A stretch of DNA of 64,000 nucleotides from contig CM060926.1 of NCBI GenBank assembly GCA_030737875.1, positions 167,485,079 through 167,549,078 on the forward strand. Direction: 5' to 3'. The notes beneath the pieces are model-generated. The model searched no databases, was not told the origin of the DNA, and worked only from the letters and a program-made list of their open reading frames with translations. Shown piece after piece: positions 31,284 to 44,312 of this stretch. How positions within the stretch are numbered: the first letter of the stretch is position 1; each line of letters opens with the position of its first letter. Made by a program: the position numbers and the translations under genes. This stretch comes from Allium sativum (Eukaryota > Streptophyta > Magnoliopsida > Asparagales > Amaryllidaceae).

Positions 31284-34126
31284 ATGCAAGCAAGAGGTAG
31301 AAATATTTCTGTTGAGAGTTTAGTTTATCTTTATGATCATCCTGTTCGTACTCTTTTTTATTCTGGCGCATCGCACTCTTTTATATCTACCGATTTAGTT
31401 GAATCTCTGCACCTAGATACCAGTATAGTAGAGGATCCCATGGTTGTTTCAAATCCAATTGGAGGTTCAGCTTGTTTATTAATGATTTGTTTGGATTTGG
31501 AAGTTTCTATACTAAGCGCTGGGTTCAGATGCAATGCTTATGTTTTGGGTTTCACGGGCTATGGGTTGATTCTAGACATGGATTGGTTATCCAGTATTGT
31601 TTCCATCCTCGATTGTGGAAAGAGAGTGGTTAGACTTTTGACTCGCCTCGGTAATACTCTCGAAATCTCTTGTACTCCTATGAATTCTGTTATGCTTAGC
31701 TAGTTAGAATCTCTAGATGCATCTGTTGAAAATTTGCAACCTGTTAGAGTAGTCCGTGAGTACTCGGTTGTGTTTGAAGAAGTGAAGGTTTTACCTCCAA
31801 AGCGAGAGATAGATTTCCGCATATACCTAGTTGATAATTCAAAACCAGTTGCTTTAACCGTTAGACACATGGCTCCAAGGGAAAGGAACGAGCTTAGCAA
31901 GCAAGTTAAAGAGTTGCTTGAAAAGGGGTTCATAAGGCAGAGTATTTCTGAATGGGGTGCTCCAGTAGTGTTCGCAACCAAAGAAGATGATTCACTTCGC
32001 TTGTGCGTGGATTATAAGGAGCTACACAAGCTGACCAAGAAGAATAGACACCCACTTCCAAGAATAGACGACTTGTTCTTCCAGCTCGTAGGTGCATCAG
32101 TTTTCTCCCAACTAGATCTGGCTATTGGATTTCATCAGCTAAGAGTGGTTAAAGACAACATAGATAAGACTGTGTTCAGGACTCCGGATGGTTTCTTCGA
32201 ATGGCTTGTCATGCCTTTCAGTTTGACAAATGCATCGGCCTATTTCGTTGACTTTATGAGTAGGGTGTTTAGGGAGTTCCTTAATAAATTTGTAGTAGTC
32301 TTCGTGGACGACAATTTAATTTTCTCAAAAAGTGAGGAAGAACATGCTTTGCATTTAAGGGAAGTTATGGATACTCTTCGAGCACATCGGCTTAAAGAAA
32401 AATTCTCCAAATGCCATTTTTGGAGAGAAGTAAGGTTTCTTGGACATGTGGTGTCCAAAGAAGGGATAACTATGGATCCCGCCAAAGTAGTAGTGGTGCA
32501 AGATTGGAAGATTCCAAGGAATGCAACCGAAGTATGAAGTTTTCTCGGACTAGCGAGCTTTTACAGGAAGTGCATTAAAGACTTTGCGAAGATCTCAGCC
32601 ACACTTACTAGATTGACGAAGAAGAACCTAACTTTTTCTTGGGATTTGGATTGTGATGTTGCTTTCCAACGATTGAAGAGGGCTCCAACAACAGCTCTAA
32701 TTCTGACATTGCCTGATGGAAGTAAGATGTTTACAGTATACACAGACGCATGCGGCACGGGGTTAGGCATTGTCTTGATGCAAGAAGGTAAGGTAGTTTA
32801 TTATGGAGGAAGGCAATTTAAGGTACATGAAAAGAACTACGCAACTCATGATTTGGAACTAGCTGCCATTGTTTTCGCTCTTAAGTCATGGCATCATTAT
32901 CTACTAGGAGAAATGTTTGAATTGTTTACTGATCATAAATCATCAAAATACCTTTTCTCACAAAAAGATCTTAACTTAAGACAACAAAGGTGGATGGAAT
33001 TTCTTGCCTCATACGATTTTGAGATTGCTTATACCCCTGGCAAAGGTAATGTGGTAGCAGACGCCTTAAGTAAGAAAAGGCTGACATTAAGTCCTTTCTT
33101 TGTAGAAGGTAAAACTTGGAGTACATAGCCACCTTTGACTTTATACCATCCTTTGAGTTTGTACATGGTTTGTTAGCATCGCTAGAGGTGCGTCCTACGC
33201 TTTTGGACTCAATAGGAGCCGCGCAACGTGAAGACCCTCAGATAGTTGATGTGATGGATAAGTTAGTTAGAGGTGAGACTCCTAGTCACCACAATAGATA
33301 CTCCAATGATGACAAGGGTTGGTTGAGACAGGATGGAAGACTGTGTGTCCTACAAGCAAGAGATTTGGTGAAGACAATTCTTGAAGAAGCACACCATTCT
33401 AAGTTGACCATACACCCAAGTGGAGACCAGATGTATAAAGACATAAAAAGGTTTTTCTTTTGGAATGGCATGAAGAAGGATGTAGCTAAATTCGTCTCTA
33501 AATGCTTAATATGCCAGCAAGTCAAGGCGGAGCAAAAGAAGCCTGGTGGTCTACTCCATCCTCTAGAGGTCCCATAGCGGAAATGGGATAGCATTTCGAT
33601 GGACTTTATAGATTGGTTGCCTAGGTCAAGAAGGTTCAATACCAGTATTTGGGTAATAGTTGACAGACTCACTAAAAGCACTCACTTTATACCTGTTAAG
33701 AGTAGGAGGACTGCCTCATCATTAGCATCCATTTATCTTAAAGAAGTAGTTCGACTGCATGGGATACCTCCAGCGTAGTAAGTGATCGAGATCCTATCTT
33801 TACGAGTGAGTTTTGGAAGAGTTTGCGAGAGGCTGTAGGCACACATTTATACTTAAGCATTGCCTTTCACCCTCAAACCGATGGAAGAGTCTACGAAAGT
33901 GCTTACATGAGTCTCGGATGTGGTGGAGCTGAGCATACTATAAGAAGTAGAAGTGGAACGAGAATCGACGGTGAGAAGAGTTCCAACTCGTATCTTGGGA
34001 ACAGAAGTTAAGAAGCTACGTAATCGTGAGGTTAAGCTAGTTAAAGTACAATGGAGTGACGCTGAAGAAGACGCGAACTGGGAGACTGAAGACAAGATAT
34101 GCATAGCCTACCCTTTTCTTTTTTAG
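31284..34126 (+). pseudogene. pol: B protease-pol (decayed, integrase deletion)
   Basis: The protease region reads LFYSGASHSF, so the catalytic Asp of the family's D-S/T-G motif is replaced by Tyr. Reverse transcriptase keeps VFVDD. RNase H keeps TDACG. The integrase HHCC region (HHSKLTIH to CLICQQVK) is intact, and MDFIDWLP and SDRDP are visible. Breaks are TAG at 31701-31703, TGA at 32535-32537, a frameshift near 33110, TAG at 33575-33577, a frameshift near 33775, and a deletion near 33890. That deletion joins the HPQTDG part of the core to sequence close to the C terminus and removes roughly 600 bases compared with A and C. The chromodomain tail (VKLVKVQW, NWETEDK) runs about 33975-34126. 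Confidence 0.9.
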
Positions 34127-34709
34127 GGTACGTCCTTGATCTCTTTTTCATAAGTTTATGCATGCTTGTATCTATCTTTTAAGTATATCTTCTCTGTCCT
34201 ATTCTCGATCCTTAAGTAGAAACCAATGAATGTACATATGTATTTGAAACATTTTATGATTGATGGTTGCAAGTGGTTGCTCGTGGATGCATATACACAC
34301 ACACCTTAGGTACTAGATCGGCTTAGTCACTTTCATATTGCATATGCATCTATGTATTTGTATATCGATTGAAACTTGATGTGTTATCATATGGATGTTG
34401 CATTTGTATGAATGATTGTGCACTCATGTAGAAGTTATAAAGTACAATTAGGAATAATTGCATACATGATGGACTAATGGCATTGACATAATTCGCATTA
34501 AGGAGGTCAACTGAATTAGTAGACCGCCAGATTTTGCATCAGATAAGGACATATACACATTATGCATATGATCATGAAAGAATTAGAAATCTTTTTTTTA
34601 GGACTACGGATGCCTGTGATTGATGGTTGAGTAGATGGATGTTGAATGTTAGTACACATTCTTCTTAACTTAGAGATTTCGGGGACGAAACCCTTTAAGG
34701 AGGGGAGAA
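34127..34709 (+). other. B 3' untranslated region and polypurine tract
   Basis: About 570 bp of non-coding sequence follows the chromodomain. It ends with a short stem TTTCG/CGAAA (34677-34681 and 34686-34690) and the polypurine tract TTAAGGAGGGGAGAA (34695-34709) next to the 3' LTR. Confidence 0.8.
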
Positions 34710-37397
34710 TATAACACCCCGTATTTTCTATGAATATTAAAATAACAAATTAAAGAATACTTAATTTTAAAAGTGGGAATTAAGTAAAATGGGTAGCGCC
34801 ATTGCGTTCGTCTCAGAATTATGGTTCGGATAGAGTCCGAGTTTGCGTAAATCGGACTCCGTATGAGGAAGTAATGAAGCTTAGAAGATTTCAGTTCAAA
34901 GCAGAATTAAATTAAATAATAATTAAAAATCAGAAAACAAATTCAAATTTCGAAAATCAGCTAATAAAAGATGAGTGGGAAAAATCCCGCCCGAGGGTGT
35001 TAACCCCTTTAGGGGGTGTCGACATAGGTGTCGGCACCCCTATAGGAGTGTCGACAGGGGTGTCAACCCCCTATAGGGGTGTCGACCCTATCTTCCCAGA
35101 TCTGCGTGACAAATTCTGAAGGATTAGGGCTTATGTGTCGCGCTGTGGTTGGCTGGGTGACGTGTCTCTTTGGTTTGGATGGCTCTGATGACTCCTATGC
35201 TTATCTAAAGGCCATAGTTTGTCGAACACATCTATAAATACATATCTAAACTTAACCCTAACCTCATAACCCTATTCTATGGTGCCTCCATGCTGTCCAT
35301 CTCTAAACTAGCCTAGACTCCTTCTTTTCCAAACTAGAAATCAAATTAGAGAGCTTCAAATTGAAGAAAAGGTATTCCGCTTCAATCAACAAAGAAAGAT
35401 TAGAATCGCTACAATGTCAACTAATTCTCTTTTTCTAATCCTATCACTATAAGTTCAGTTATTATTCAGATTTGAACACATAATAGAAATCATGACTATA
35501 ATGAATCAAATCTAGAACTATGCGTAATTGTAAGACAATCAATTCTGATTCATGCTTATTCTTTTGTCAGATCTGAAACTACCTACGCCTATGAGACTGT
35601 TGTGATTGAACATATCATGTTGTACATCAAATTAGTAATTTCTTTTTGTTCAGTCCTACTGAATCTGTATACCTATGACGTATTTTCCTTAGTTAGCTCA
35701 TATTCGTTGCTAATGTACAACATGCCTATTGGAACCATGATTCTTGTGTTTGGTACACCTTTACATGCCTATTTTCCCTTATGTCAATTCTTGTGTTTCT
35801 TCTCTATCCCCTTTCCATTTTATTTTATGAGTACTTGGAATTTGGAAACCTTGTTGAATCTTTTTGTATGTGCGATTGTAATGCAGGGAATTGGGTATAA
35901 CTTATTGGAGTAATCTTGGACATAACAAGTATATTGGTCATAACTTGAATTGACTACAATTGTGGATAATTGGCATACAAAAAGTTAGACGTGGACATGA
36001 ATTGTATATATGTAAATTGGATAAAAGATGAACATGCCTACCTTTAGGTTAGATTGAGTTGTGGTGTAAGACTTCTCGGAACCACCAGGCACATCCAGCA
36101 ACCGCAACAATAGGCCTAATGTGAGAGGTTAGCGCATCAAGCCCAAAACCCGAGGTTAGAATGAGTTTGCGGAAGAAGTCTGTCCGGAACTGCCCGGCAC
36201 ATCCAGCAACCGCAAATGACAGTTCTAATGTGATAGGTTAGTGCATTGATAAATTAATTAATGCCAATTAACAGACATGCTAAGAAATATAAGGTTAAGT
36301 AACATATGAATAGGCGACACTTAACCAATGCAACATGTTAATTAAACAAATGGGTGGGGTTAGGTTAAATTGAGAACACTTAACCGTTATAACATGTTGA
36401 TTAGGAAACCCTAGCAACGGGGACCCATTTCAGTAGTAACCCACATAGATCTATCACGGTACCACGGTCTATGCAGGGTGGGGAACGATTACTGGGCTGA
36501 TTATAAGCGGTCAAAATTACGGCAGGTGGTGCGTCCGTGTAGGTTCCGATGGAGTACGGGGGTGCACGTACTCCGAAGTGGAAAAATCAGGCACTGGGCA
36601 TCAGTAGTTGTACACTGTGCATCTTGAATTTGTCGGGTCGCCATTATAGGGATTGATACACCCCATGGTGGGACCAACAAAGGTATCTACGTACAAGCGG
36701 GGTCGAATGACACAAGTAATAAATACATACGAGTAGAAGCCGATCGATAAAGGGATCATTTTATTATGAACACATGCGGCTAGTTGAAACAATTGTTATA
36801 GGAGCAGAGAAATAGAAATGGTGCAATAGCATATTCAGTTTATCTTGCCTTATCTTGTCTTATGTTATCTTGTTACTATGGTATTGTCTTATATTCGGTT
36901 TATTCATGCCATGATCCTTTTTCTTGTTTACATGCTAAAAATCACTAGGCTTACTAGGCTTTATGTCTGACCCATTTTCTTTCGTCTTCTTTTCTTCTAT
37001 TCCTCCCCCGAGGTCCACAGGGAGGGAATAATTCAGCTTAGTTCAGACCTTTTCCAGCTTGAAGAGAGTAGATGTATTGCTCGGATTCTCTTTTCTTGTG
37101 CTATGGCTTTGGTTACACTTTTATTAGGGATTTATGCTGCTTTACTACTATTTTATGCTTCTTTATGTATTTTGAGTTTTGAATCAAGATAGAGGTTTTA
37201 TTGTAATGATTTTGAAGTTGGGTTTTTAGACAATGGTTGTAATGTTTTGATTGAACTACTCTTCTTATGAAATGATTTCAGTTTTTCCGCTGTTTGTATG
37301 TCTGTCTTGTAAATTATCTGTATCTTTTACCTATAATGCTTCACTAAAGTTAATGCATTCCCTTTGTGAGTGACCTTGACGGAGGTGGGGTGTTTCA
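34710..37397 (+). repeat. B 3' LTR (2688 bp)
   Basis: This is the partner of 27438-30116. It starts TATAACACCCC, with the TG end changed to TA, and ends GGTGGGGTGTTTCA. It holds a GTGTCGAC array at 34995-35092, a TATA box at 35232-35240 and twin repeats at about 36045-36240. Confidence 0.94.
36045..36240 (+). repeat. Twin structured repeat, B 3' LTR
   Basis: Unit 1 pairs TTGTGG (36059-36064) with CCGCAA (36102-36107), which includes a U-G pair. Unit 2 pairs TTTGCGG (36166-36172) with CCGCAAA (36210-36216). Inside unit 2, TGTCCGG and CCCGGCA can form a second stem with one mismatch. Confidence 0.8.
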
Positions 37398-39699
37398 AGA
37401 AGTTGGATTTCCATATAATATCCAAGGCAAAGGGATCATCCTATGCCAATTCGAGACTCTCAAGTACGAGCAGCCACAACTGCACCCGGATTGTCAGTGC
37501 TGGTCCACATTTTAAGTGGATTAAAAATCCCTGAACATGTGTCTCCTCGCCCTATGGGGAGTAAATGAGCCAGATGACTCAATATCCATCGGCTCCGGAG
37601 TAACTGATATATCTGTGGCACCTCGCTATCCATCAAATAATATGCAACATCTACATGAGTAAAATGTCTGGGCTCCATACCAAGAAACCACTCCTAGCTA
37701 GAAGGAAACGCATGCCCTCCCTGAGGTCCTTTTCGTTTCTGATTCACACCAGGGTGTGAGGCTCGCGAATTAACGCTATACACAAAGCTATGCTATATTA
37801 AAGCCGTGCTTTGGCCATCAACCACAAGATTCCGTTTTTCAATAGAAGCCTTGATCATTTGCATCTCAGCATGTCACACAGACAATTCACACCATGCGAC
37901 AGATGTCTATCAATATATAACCTCGGAGCTCGTACATCTTAGAGAAGGTGGTTAAGAAAGAGAGTAAATTCACTGCTACCAAACAAATATATATTTAATA
38001 GAGCTCAACCAACATAGAATAAATTCCAATGTCAGACACATATCATTTACAAGTTTGTTCAGAGTCTGAACGAAACCAGAGGCACCTTATTCCTAGTCCC
38101 ATATGTCTAATACAGGAGAGGGGTCCTCGCATATCCAGTCGATCTCCAAGTACGTCTGGACGATCACCACTTATTACCTCGTCTTGAGTGTACAGCCCAA
38201 TCAAGACATCAGTAATCATCCAAACGGTGTGAAGACCTCTGGTCTTCAACTACCGTCTTCATCGTCGACTTATCGTCGAATATGTTATTCAGAATGGGTA
38301 TAAAACCGGCCTTTTCGAATAACTTGTGTATATAACAAACAAGTGCTATAAAAACACAACATACGCATCATTCCAATTCCGAATATTCCTTTATTTAAAT
38401 ATTCATATCCTTTGGGAAAGGTTCCCATTAATTTTATCAAAGATAAATTCTATAAATTTATTCTTTAATCTTCGATTATCAATCCAAACCAAATTAAGGT
38501 TTATCCAAACAAGTCGGGATTAGCGAACCTTACCGAAGTAATCATTTATTATATTTCCCAATCCCAACCTATTCATCCCATGAAGCCAAATTGGTAATAC
38601 TTCATATCTAAGACCACTATGTCACCGTAAAATTAATTACCATTTCATGTTAAAATCTAATTGAAGATTTGACTATTGTTTGGAGAAAAACTGGTGATAC
38701 TCCATTCCCGATCATTTCATGAATTCGATAAATTTAATTATCTCATTCACATTCCAATCTAATTAAAGATTCAATAAAACTCTAATTTAGATTTAATCTC
38801 AAAAATCATTACTTAATGATTTTATTCAAAGTTAAGAAATTAATCTTAACTTTAACTGGGTAAAAGAACTAATGTCATGTAAAAAAATAGTTCACGATAA
38901 ACCCAAATCACATTCCATTACTTATGGAATCTTCACAGAAAATAGATCAATATATAATCGATATCAACTTCTGTATCCAACCAATAATATAAATAGAATA
39001 ACGGCAAAGCCTTTTAAATTCAATATATAGCAACAGTCTTCCTCCATAGAAGTTCACTTTGATTACTAGCAAATCGAATTCAATTCCAACTTAATTTTAT
39101 TAAATTGGAAATCTTTTACTTTGGAAAATTTCCCCTAAATCTTAATTAAAAGATGTATAAATTCCAAATCAGATTTCACAGTTAATTGGGTTAAAGAACG
39201 AATGTCGTTAAAAATACAGTTCATAATAAACCCGATTCACATTCCATTTTATTCCAATTACCAAATGTAATTGGAAACTCTAATAATCTTAATTAAGAGA
39301 TTTATTCTTTTCAACGAGGTTAAAGAACAGTGTTACTGAAAACACCATTCATGACAAACCCAAAATCCAATTTGATAACGAATACAAGGCTCTGAATAGA
39401 AATTATATCGACTTATATTCAATATCAAATTCTGAAACCAACAAATATCGTTTTGGTAATAACGATATATATATATATCTTCCAAATTCCCATAACAATA
39501 TCCGTATAATCAAGGAATCCAATATCGAAATATTTCGAAGATGATTTCCATTCAAATCCATTCCAATTTGTTCGTTGGAAATTTCTGGTAATTTTAAAAC
39601 CATTCACCAATCCAATTTATTTTATTTAAAAATCATTGGATTTCAGATCTAGTTAATAACTAGTTCATTTTGATAAAAATATAATTTATCCTTTCAAAT

Positions 39700-40041
39700 A
39701 TGGAATTTTCCATCCTAATTCTTTTCAAATCATTTATTATGATTTTACACAAATTATTGATATTTCTAATAATTTTATCAAGGCGCGTACAGTCAATTTT
39801 GATAAACGGTCATCGAACTACACTTACAATGACCTTTTCGAAATTTGATTTGGACATAATTCCAAATCCAACCATTAGATATCAAATCTCTTATATTCGT
39901 TGGAAAGCTCTTTTCGATACGAACCTAATGGTTCTGGTTTTAGGAGAATCCGATGGTCGGATCTCCCGTAATATCCACTCGAAGTCATTGGTCGAAATTC
40001 GCGAACTCCCACGGCGCGACGCGTTCTATTTAGGTCATTAA
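39700..40041 (+). CDS. Antisense open frame in the E 3' LTR, unknown
   Basis: This is the 113-codon counterpart of 14055-14387. Both have an ATG start, a hydrophobic N-terminal third and a C-terminal GESD motif, and no stop has appeared in the shared part although the LTR sequences differ at many positions. I cannot assign a function, and it may be non-coding. Confidence 0.25.
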   Translation: MEFSILILFKSFIMILHKLLIFLIILSRRVQSILINGHRTTLTMTFSKFDLDIIPNPTIRYQISYIRWKALFDTNLMVLVLGESDGRISRNIHSKSLVEIRELPRRDAFYLGH

Positions 40042-40954
40042 ATATATATAATATATATTATATATATTTCATCGGTATCCATTTATAACGTATTTGATAA
40101 ATCGTTTTAAATTCTTTTTATAAATAATTTCAACTTTATTTCAAATTTCAAATTGAATTTGTATATTCCTTAATAAATTCGTTTTAAATTCATTTTAAAA
40201 TGATTTCAATTTCATTTCAAATCAAATTTAAATATTCCTTAATAAATTCGTTTTACATTCATTTTAAAACGATTTCAATTTCATTTCCAATATCAATTCA
40301 AATTTGAATATTTCATATCATTAGAATATTAAAATGATAATATTTTCAAAATATCTAATTTTGAAATGATTTCCTTTTCGATATTCATTATAAAAATGAA
40401 TAAAATCGATATAAATATTGTTCACGTCAAAATGGCGCATATCTAATCAACACGACTTATATATTTCAATATTTCTGTGTCCATCCCAAATCGGGCATCA
40501 AATCAGATTTTAATCCTTTACTGAATATTATTTTAAAATATTCGTTATTTTAAAATATTCATTGTTTTAAAATATTCGTTATTTCTGAATTGGAATCAGA
40601 CACAGTTAATTACCATATTATGTTATTTATATGGATTTCATACACACATGTACACAACAATAACTATACAAAGTCAACCATCATCCAGAGTGCATCACAC
40701 AACTGCATAAGCATTAAATATAAATAATTAACACTTACAACAGTCTGTCAACCAAACGATTGACATACAACTAAATATTGGGATTAGTCTATGTCTAATA
40801 TCATACCAATAACCGTGTTCAAATAACAAACACCGATTATTATTTGTGCAGTTAGGCGATGTGTAAAATATTATCGTCCCAATCAATGTCAGTTAAATGG
40901 GTGTACATAAACAAATCATCTGATTTGTAAATGAATATTTATATCGACTCACGA

Positions 40955-41330
40955 ATAATTTATTCAGTTCATATATACAATAAAAATGATATTTTTATTG
41001 TTCAAATATTTTATTCCACACATGAATATTTTATTCAGTTCATATATACAATAAAAATGATATTTTTATTATTCAAATATTTTATTCCATACATGAATAT
41101 TTTATTTAGTTCATATGTACAATAAAAATGATATTTTTATTATTCAAATATTTTATTCCATACATGAATATTTTATTCAGTTCATATACACAATAAAAAT
41201 GATATTTTTATTATTCAAATATTTTATTCCAAACATGAATATTTTATACATTTCATTTACACAATAAAAATGATATTTTTTATTATTCAAATATTTTTTT
41301 CAACACATAAATACTTTACATTTCACATCA
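40955..41330. repeat. 71-bp tandem array in the E 3' LTR
   Basis: About five units with a 71-bp period are marked by TTCAGTT or its variants at about 40963, 41034, 41105, 41176 and 41247. Each has the near-perfect palindrome AATAAAAATGATATTTTTATT split into two parts, AATAAAAAT and ATTTTTATT, around GAT. Confidence 0.92.
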
Positions 41331-43717
41331 CAATCACAATCAATTTATACAAGACAATACAATCAAACAAGTCGTCCATGGTCTGTGGACGACGGTGTCA
41401 GGAGCTACTAAGCCCCGTCTGCATCCTAATATATATTTAAATGTAAAAAGTTTGAGTGAGGAGGAGTTCTCACTTTTGGGTTCCACACCATCAGTTTTAT
41501 TTCTAAGTTTCAGTTCTGTCTGGATATGAATTTGCCCGAAATTCTGACATGCTCCAATTTGGACTCAGTTTGTCTTGTTGTGAAGCTCTCGTCCCCACGC
41601 TCGCAATTGATCCAGTTACGCATGATTTGGACCTCGTATGAGAAAGTTTTTACTTTTATTCGTTAATAACATTTTAAAAGGTAATTAATAAATTAATTGA
41701 ATTTAAAAACGCTTAATAAAAGCATTACCTTTCTCAAACCCTTTTTTCCTGGAACTACATCGAACTCATCGTTCAGATTTTAGAACCGCCGCAGCCTCCT
41801 GCATAGTTGACCAGAATTGGATCAAGGACCGCCACTCTGCTCGCCGTTGTGAGGTCTACTAGCGCCAATAGTAGCTCGCAGTTCAACCTCCCCTATCAGC
41901 CTCGATTGGCGCTCCTACGGCTAGAGTTTGAGGTCCGATTTCTCCCTCAATCTTACACGAGAATCAATCATATTGGTATTGAATCGAAGATCTCTCCTAG
42001 CTAGTTGATTTCACTTTGGAAGTTTGGATTAATTTCCATCGAATGGGGTGATTTTTCGATTTGAAATTTTGAACGAAATGGGTCGTTGATTGAATGAGAG
42101 GCGGCTAGGGTTTCTGAGGGTTTTTATTGATTTTTGTTGTATATTATTTTATTAATATTTATTTCCAAATTTAATTGTTTATCCATTCTAACTCCAAATC
42201 GAGTCCAACGACTATTGCCCCTAGCTAAATACCCCCATTCCGGACACAATAGGCCATAAGCCAATTTTATCTTTTTAATCAAATTTTCATTGAATTAAAA
42301 TATAAATCAATATATATTTAATTTAAACTTACATTTTAATTTACCGGGGCCGCATACAAGCTCCGAAAATTCCCAACAAATAAATCTACCTATGTTTTGA
42401 TGAAACGGTCCTAACAAAACTAATTTCGTCGAATTTAGAGACCGTTTGAAAATGGTCATTTTCCAATCGATTAAATTCAAACTGAGTTGACCAAACACGT
42501 TTAAATTCACCACGCTCACATATTGATTCCAAAAATTATAAAAAAATTAGAATCTAGCAATAATTTGACATTCAAGGTCCAACAAGTGTGATGTCATCGA
42601 AAACGGAGGTCATTTGCAAAATCTCCACTTTTAAGGGCTATATTTTATATAAAATTCCATACCGACGATTTTGAATTTTCAACTGGACATTACTTTTTAT
42701 TTCCGTTATGAAATATGGATTTTTCACATTCATTGGAAAGAAATTTTCAAACAGATTCAAATATTTCTAGTTTTACCAAAATCCGGTTTATTTTTAATCC
42801 TGTACATTCATTTGAAATTTGAAATCGAATTTTCAAACTACTGCGCCATTTCCAATTCCTTTTATAATTAAAACAAATATTTATATTCTGAATGTGATTT
42901 AATGAAATTTATACGTTCTAATTCTATTCAAAATAAATTTCTAGTCATTATTATTCAAAATAAATCATTTTAATTATTCAAAATTCATTAAATAGCTAAA
43001 ATAAAAAATTTAAATTGGTTCTGATTTTCCGGGTTGTTACAATCTCCCCCACTTAAATCTTTTCATCCTCGAAAAAGAACGGAGCTGAAAGTTGTTTAAC
43101 TAACCAACTCAACTTTCAGTTTGCCTTTCATTCTTCAACTTTTTGGTTTCTAAGAAATTTCAAATTCTTCAAAATTTGGCTAACACCCTAAATTTTCGAA
43201 AAATTTCGCCATAACCTCCTTTGTATGGGGAGACATTTAAATCCGCAACTAGCCACGCAAGGCCCTCATCATCCAAAAAGAAAAAGAAAAGGCCAAGCAG
43301 CTAGCTAATCGGCTCATAAAATCATCCAAACCCAAGATATATAGTAAACATGTACCTATTTGTTGGGCATACAATTTTATTTCTCTGCTTAGCTTCCCTG
43401 CTATGACATTTTCAATATATACATGAATATATGTATGCAATTTCAACCAATTTTCAATTCAGTTCAATATTAGAAACAATTGGGTTATATTTCAAGTTCA
43501 TTCACATAATGGTTTTCATTAGTGGAATTAATAATCATCCATCACAATCAACAATCAATTAGTTGATTAGCTTTTTCAGACACATAACTTTACTATATAT
43601 ACTGAAAAATCCATTTTTGATGCCAAATCACAACAATATATTCTAACTATATTTTTGTTCTCACACCAGTCAATTGGAAATATATAGATATCCCACTATC
43701 GCACTCGAACATATGTA

Positions 43718-43741
43718 CTGATGATGATGCCTCATCATCAG
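43718..43741. other. Perfect 10-bp hairpin in the E interior
   Basis: CTGATGATGA and TCATCATCAG are exact reverse complements around the 4-base loop TGCC. It lies about 340 bases inside the primer site in the sense of transcription. Confidence 0.85.
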
Positions 43742-43794
43742 AATCATCTCCAGGCGACTAGAGTGTGATTCTATATCTATCTATTATCTGAGGC

Positions 43795-43828
43795 TTCGAA
43801 TATACCTCTCGTCAGGCGTATATTCGAA
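43795..43828. other. Perfect 11-bp hairpin in the E interior
   Basis: TTCGAATATAC (43795-43805) and GTATATTCGAA (43818-43828) are exact reverse complements around a 12-base loop. It lies about 250 bases inside the primer site. Confidence 0.85.
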
Positions 43829-44077
43829 ATCTCCCTATACTAGATTATCCAAATTTAGTTTAAAATAAAATATTCAAACACGTTTGATAAGAATTATATT
43901 TTCAAAACAAAATTTGTTTTCATTATTATTTTTAAAAAAAACTCTCTTTGAAACTCATTCTAGGACACTAATCCCGTATCTAACGAGCCATTCTCATTGG
44001 ACACTACTAATCCAATCTCTGATGAATTCTTTCGTTTGGTTCTAATATGCCTTGTTCTCGAGCTCTGTAAAACCAAA

Positions 44078-44089
44078 GCTCTGATACCA
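44078..44089 (-). promoter_or_regulatory. E primer binding site (initiator-Met tRNA type)
   Basis: The minus strand reads TGGTATCAGAGC, three bases inside the LTR end at 44093. Its presence shows that E could be copied if proteins were supplied. Confidence 0.9.
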
Positions 44090-44312
44090 AACTGTGATGA
44101 CTCGAACTTCCTCGGTCTCCCAAGAGAAGAGAAAGAACGGATTATAGTGAGAAGATGACAAATCAGAACGCAAATGGCAGAATATTTTATTGCTATTACA
44201 ATAATTTACATCAGAGTACAAGAATATATAGAGTATGAACAAATAATATACATCGAAAAATATCAGAGATTTACAAATTATAATGCAGTGGAAAAATAAT
44301 ACATAACACAAC

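Larger units (their letters stand above)
27438..37397 (+). mobile_element. B: Tekay-like LTR retrotransposon, plus strand, degenerate
   Basis: LTRs lie at 27438-30116 and 34710-37397, with primer site, gag, pol and polypurine tract in order. Target duplication GGAAG/AGAAG (27433-27437 and 37398-37402) has one mismatch. The empty site in E2 reads GCAAG near 59330. Multiple stops, frameshifts and a deletion in integrase make it defective. The 3' LTR starts TATAACACCCC, a changed version of TGTAACA. Confidence 0.93.
26671..43041 (-). repeat. E1: E 3' LTR (about 6.4 kb without B)
   Basis: Its pieces are 26671-27437 and 37398-43041. The minus-strand start TGTAACAACCCGG is at 43041 and the end at 26671. 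B is inserted after 27437; the uninterrupted equivalent at 59315-59340 in E2 shows the empty site. The right piece holds an antisense frame (39700-40041), a 71-bp tandem array (40955-41330), a GC-richer leader (about 41760-42000) and a donor-like GAAAG/GTAATG near 41728 on the minus strand. Confidence 0.8.
43042..44092 (-). other. E interior: 1.05 kb without recognisable protein
   Basis: The interior runs from polypurine tract to primer site. On the minus strand ATTTAAGTGGGGGAGAT (43058-43042) adjoins the 3' LTR, and TTTTC/GAAAA (43060-43064, 43071-43075) forms a short stem beside it. The longest frame, 65 codons at 43249-43446, resembles nothing I know. A block at 43190-43400 with AAATTTCGCCATAACCTCC is shared with F near 63020-63230. 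Two perfect hairpins lie near 43720-43830. Confidence 0.8.

Noticed and set aside
40955..41330. Regular 71-bp repeats resembling a CRISPR array
   Set aside because: Units are contiguous with no unique spacers, and this is plant retrotransposon DNA.
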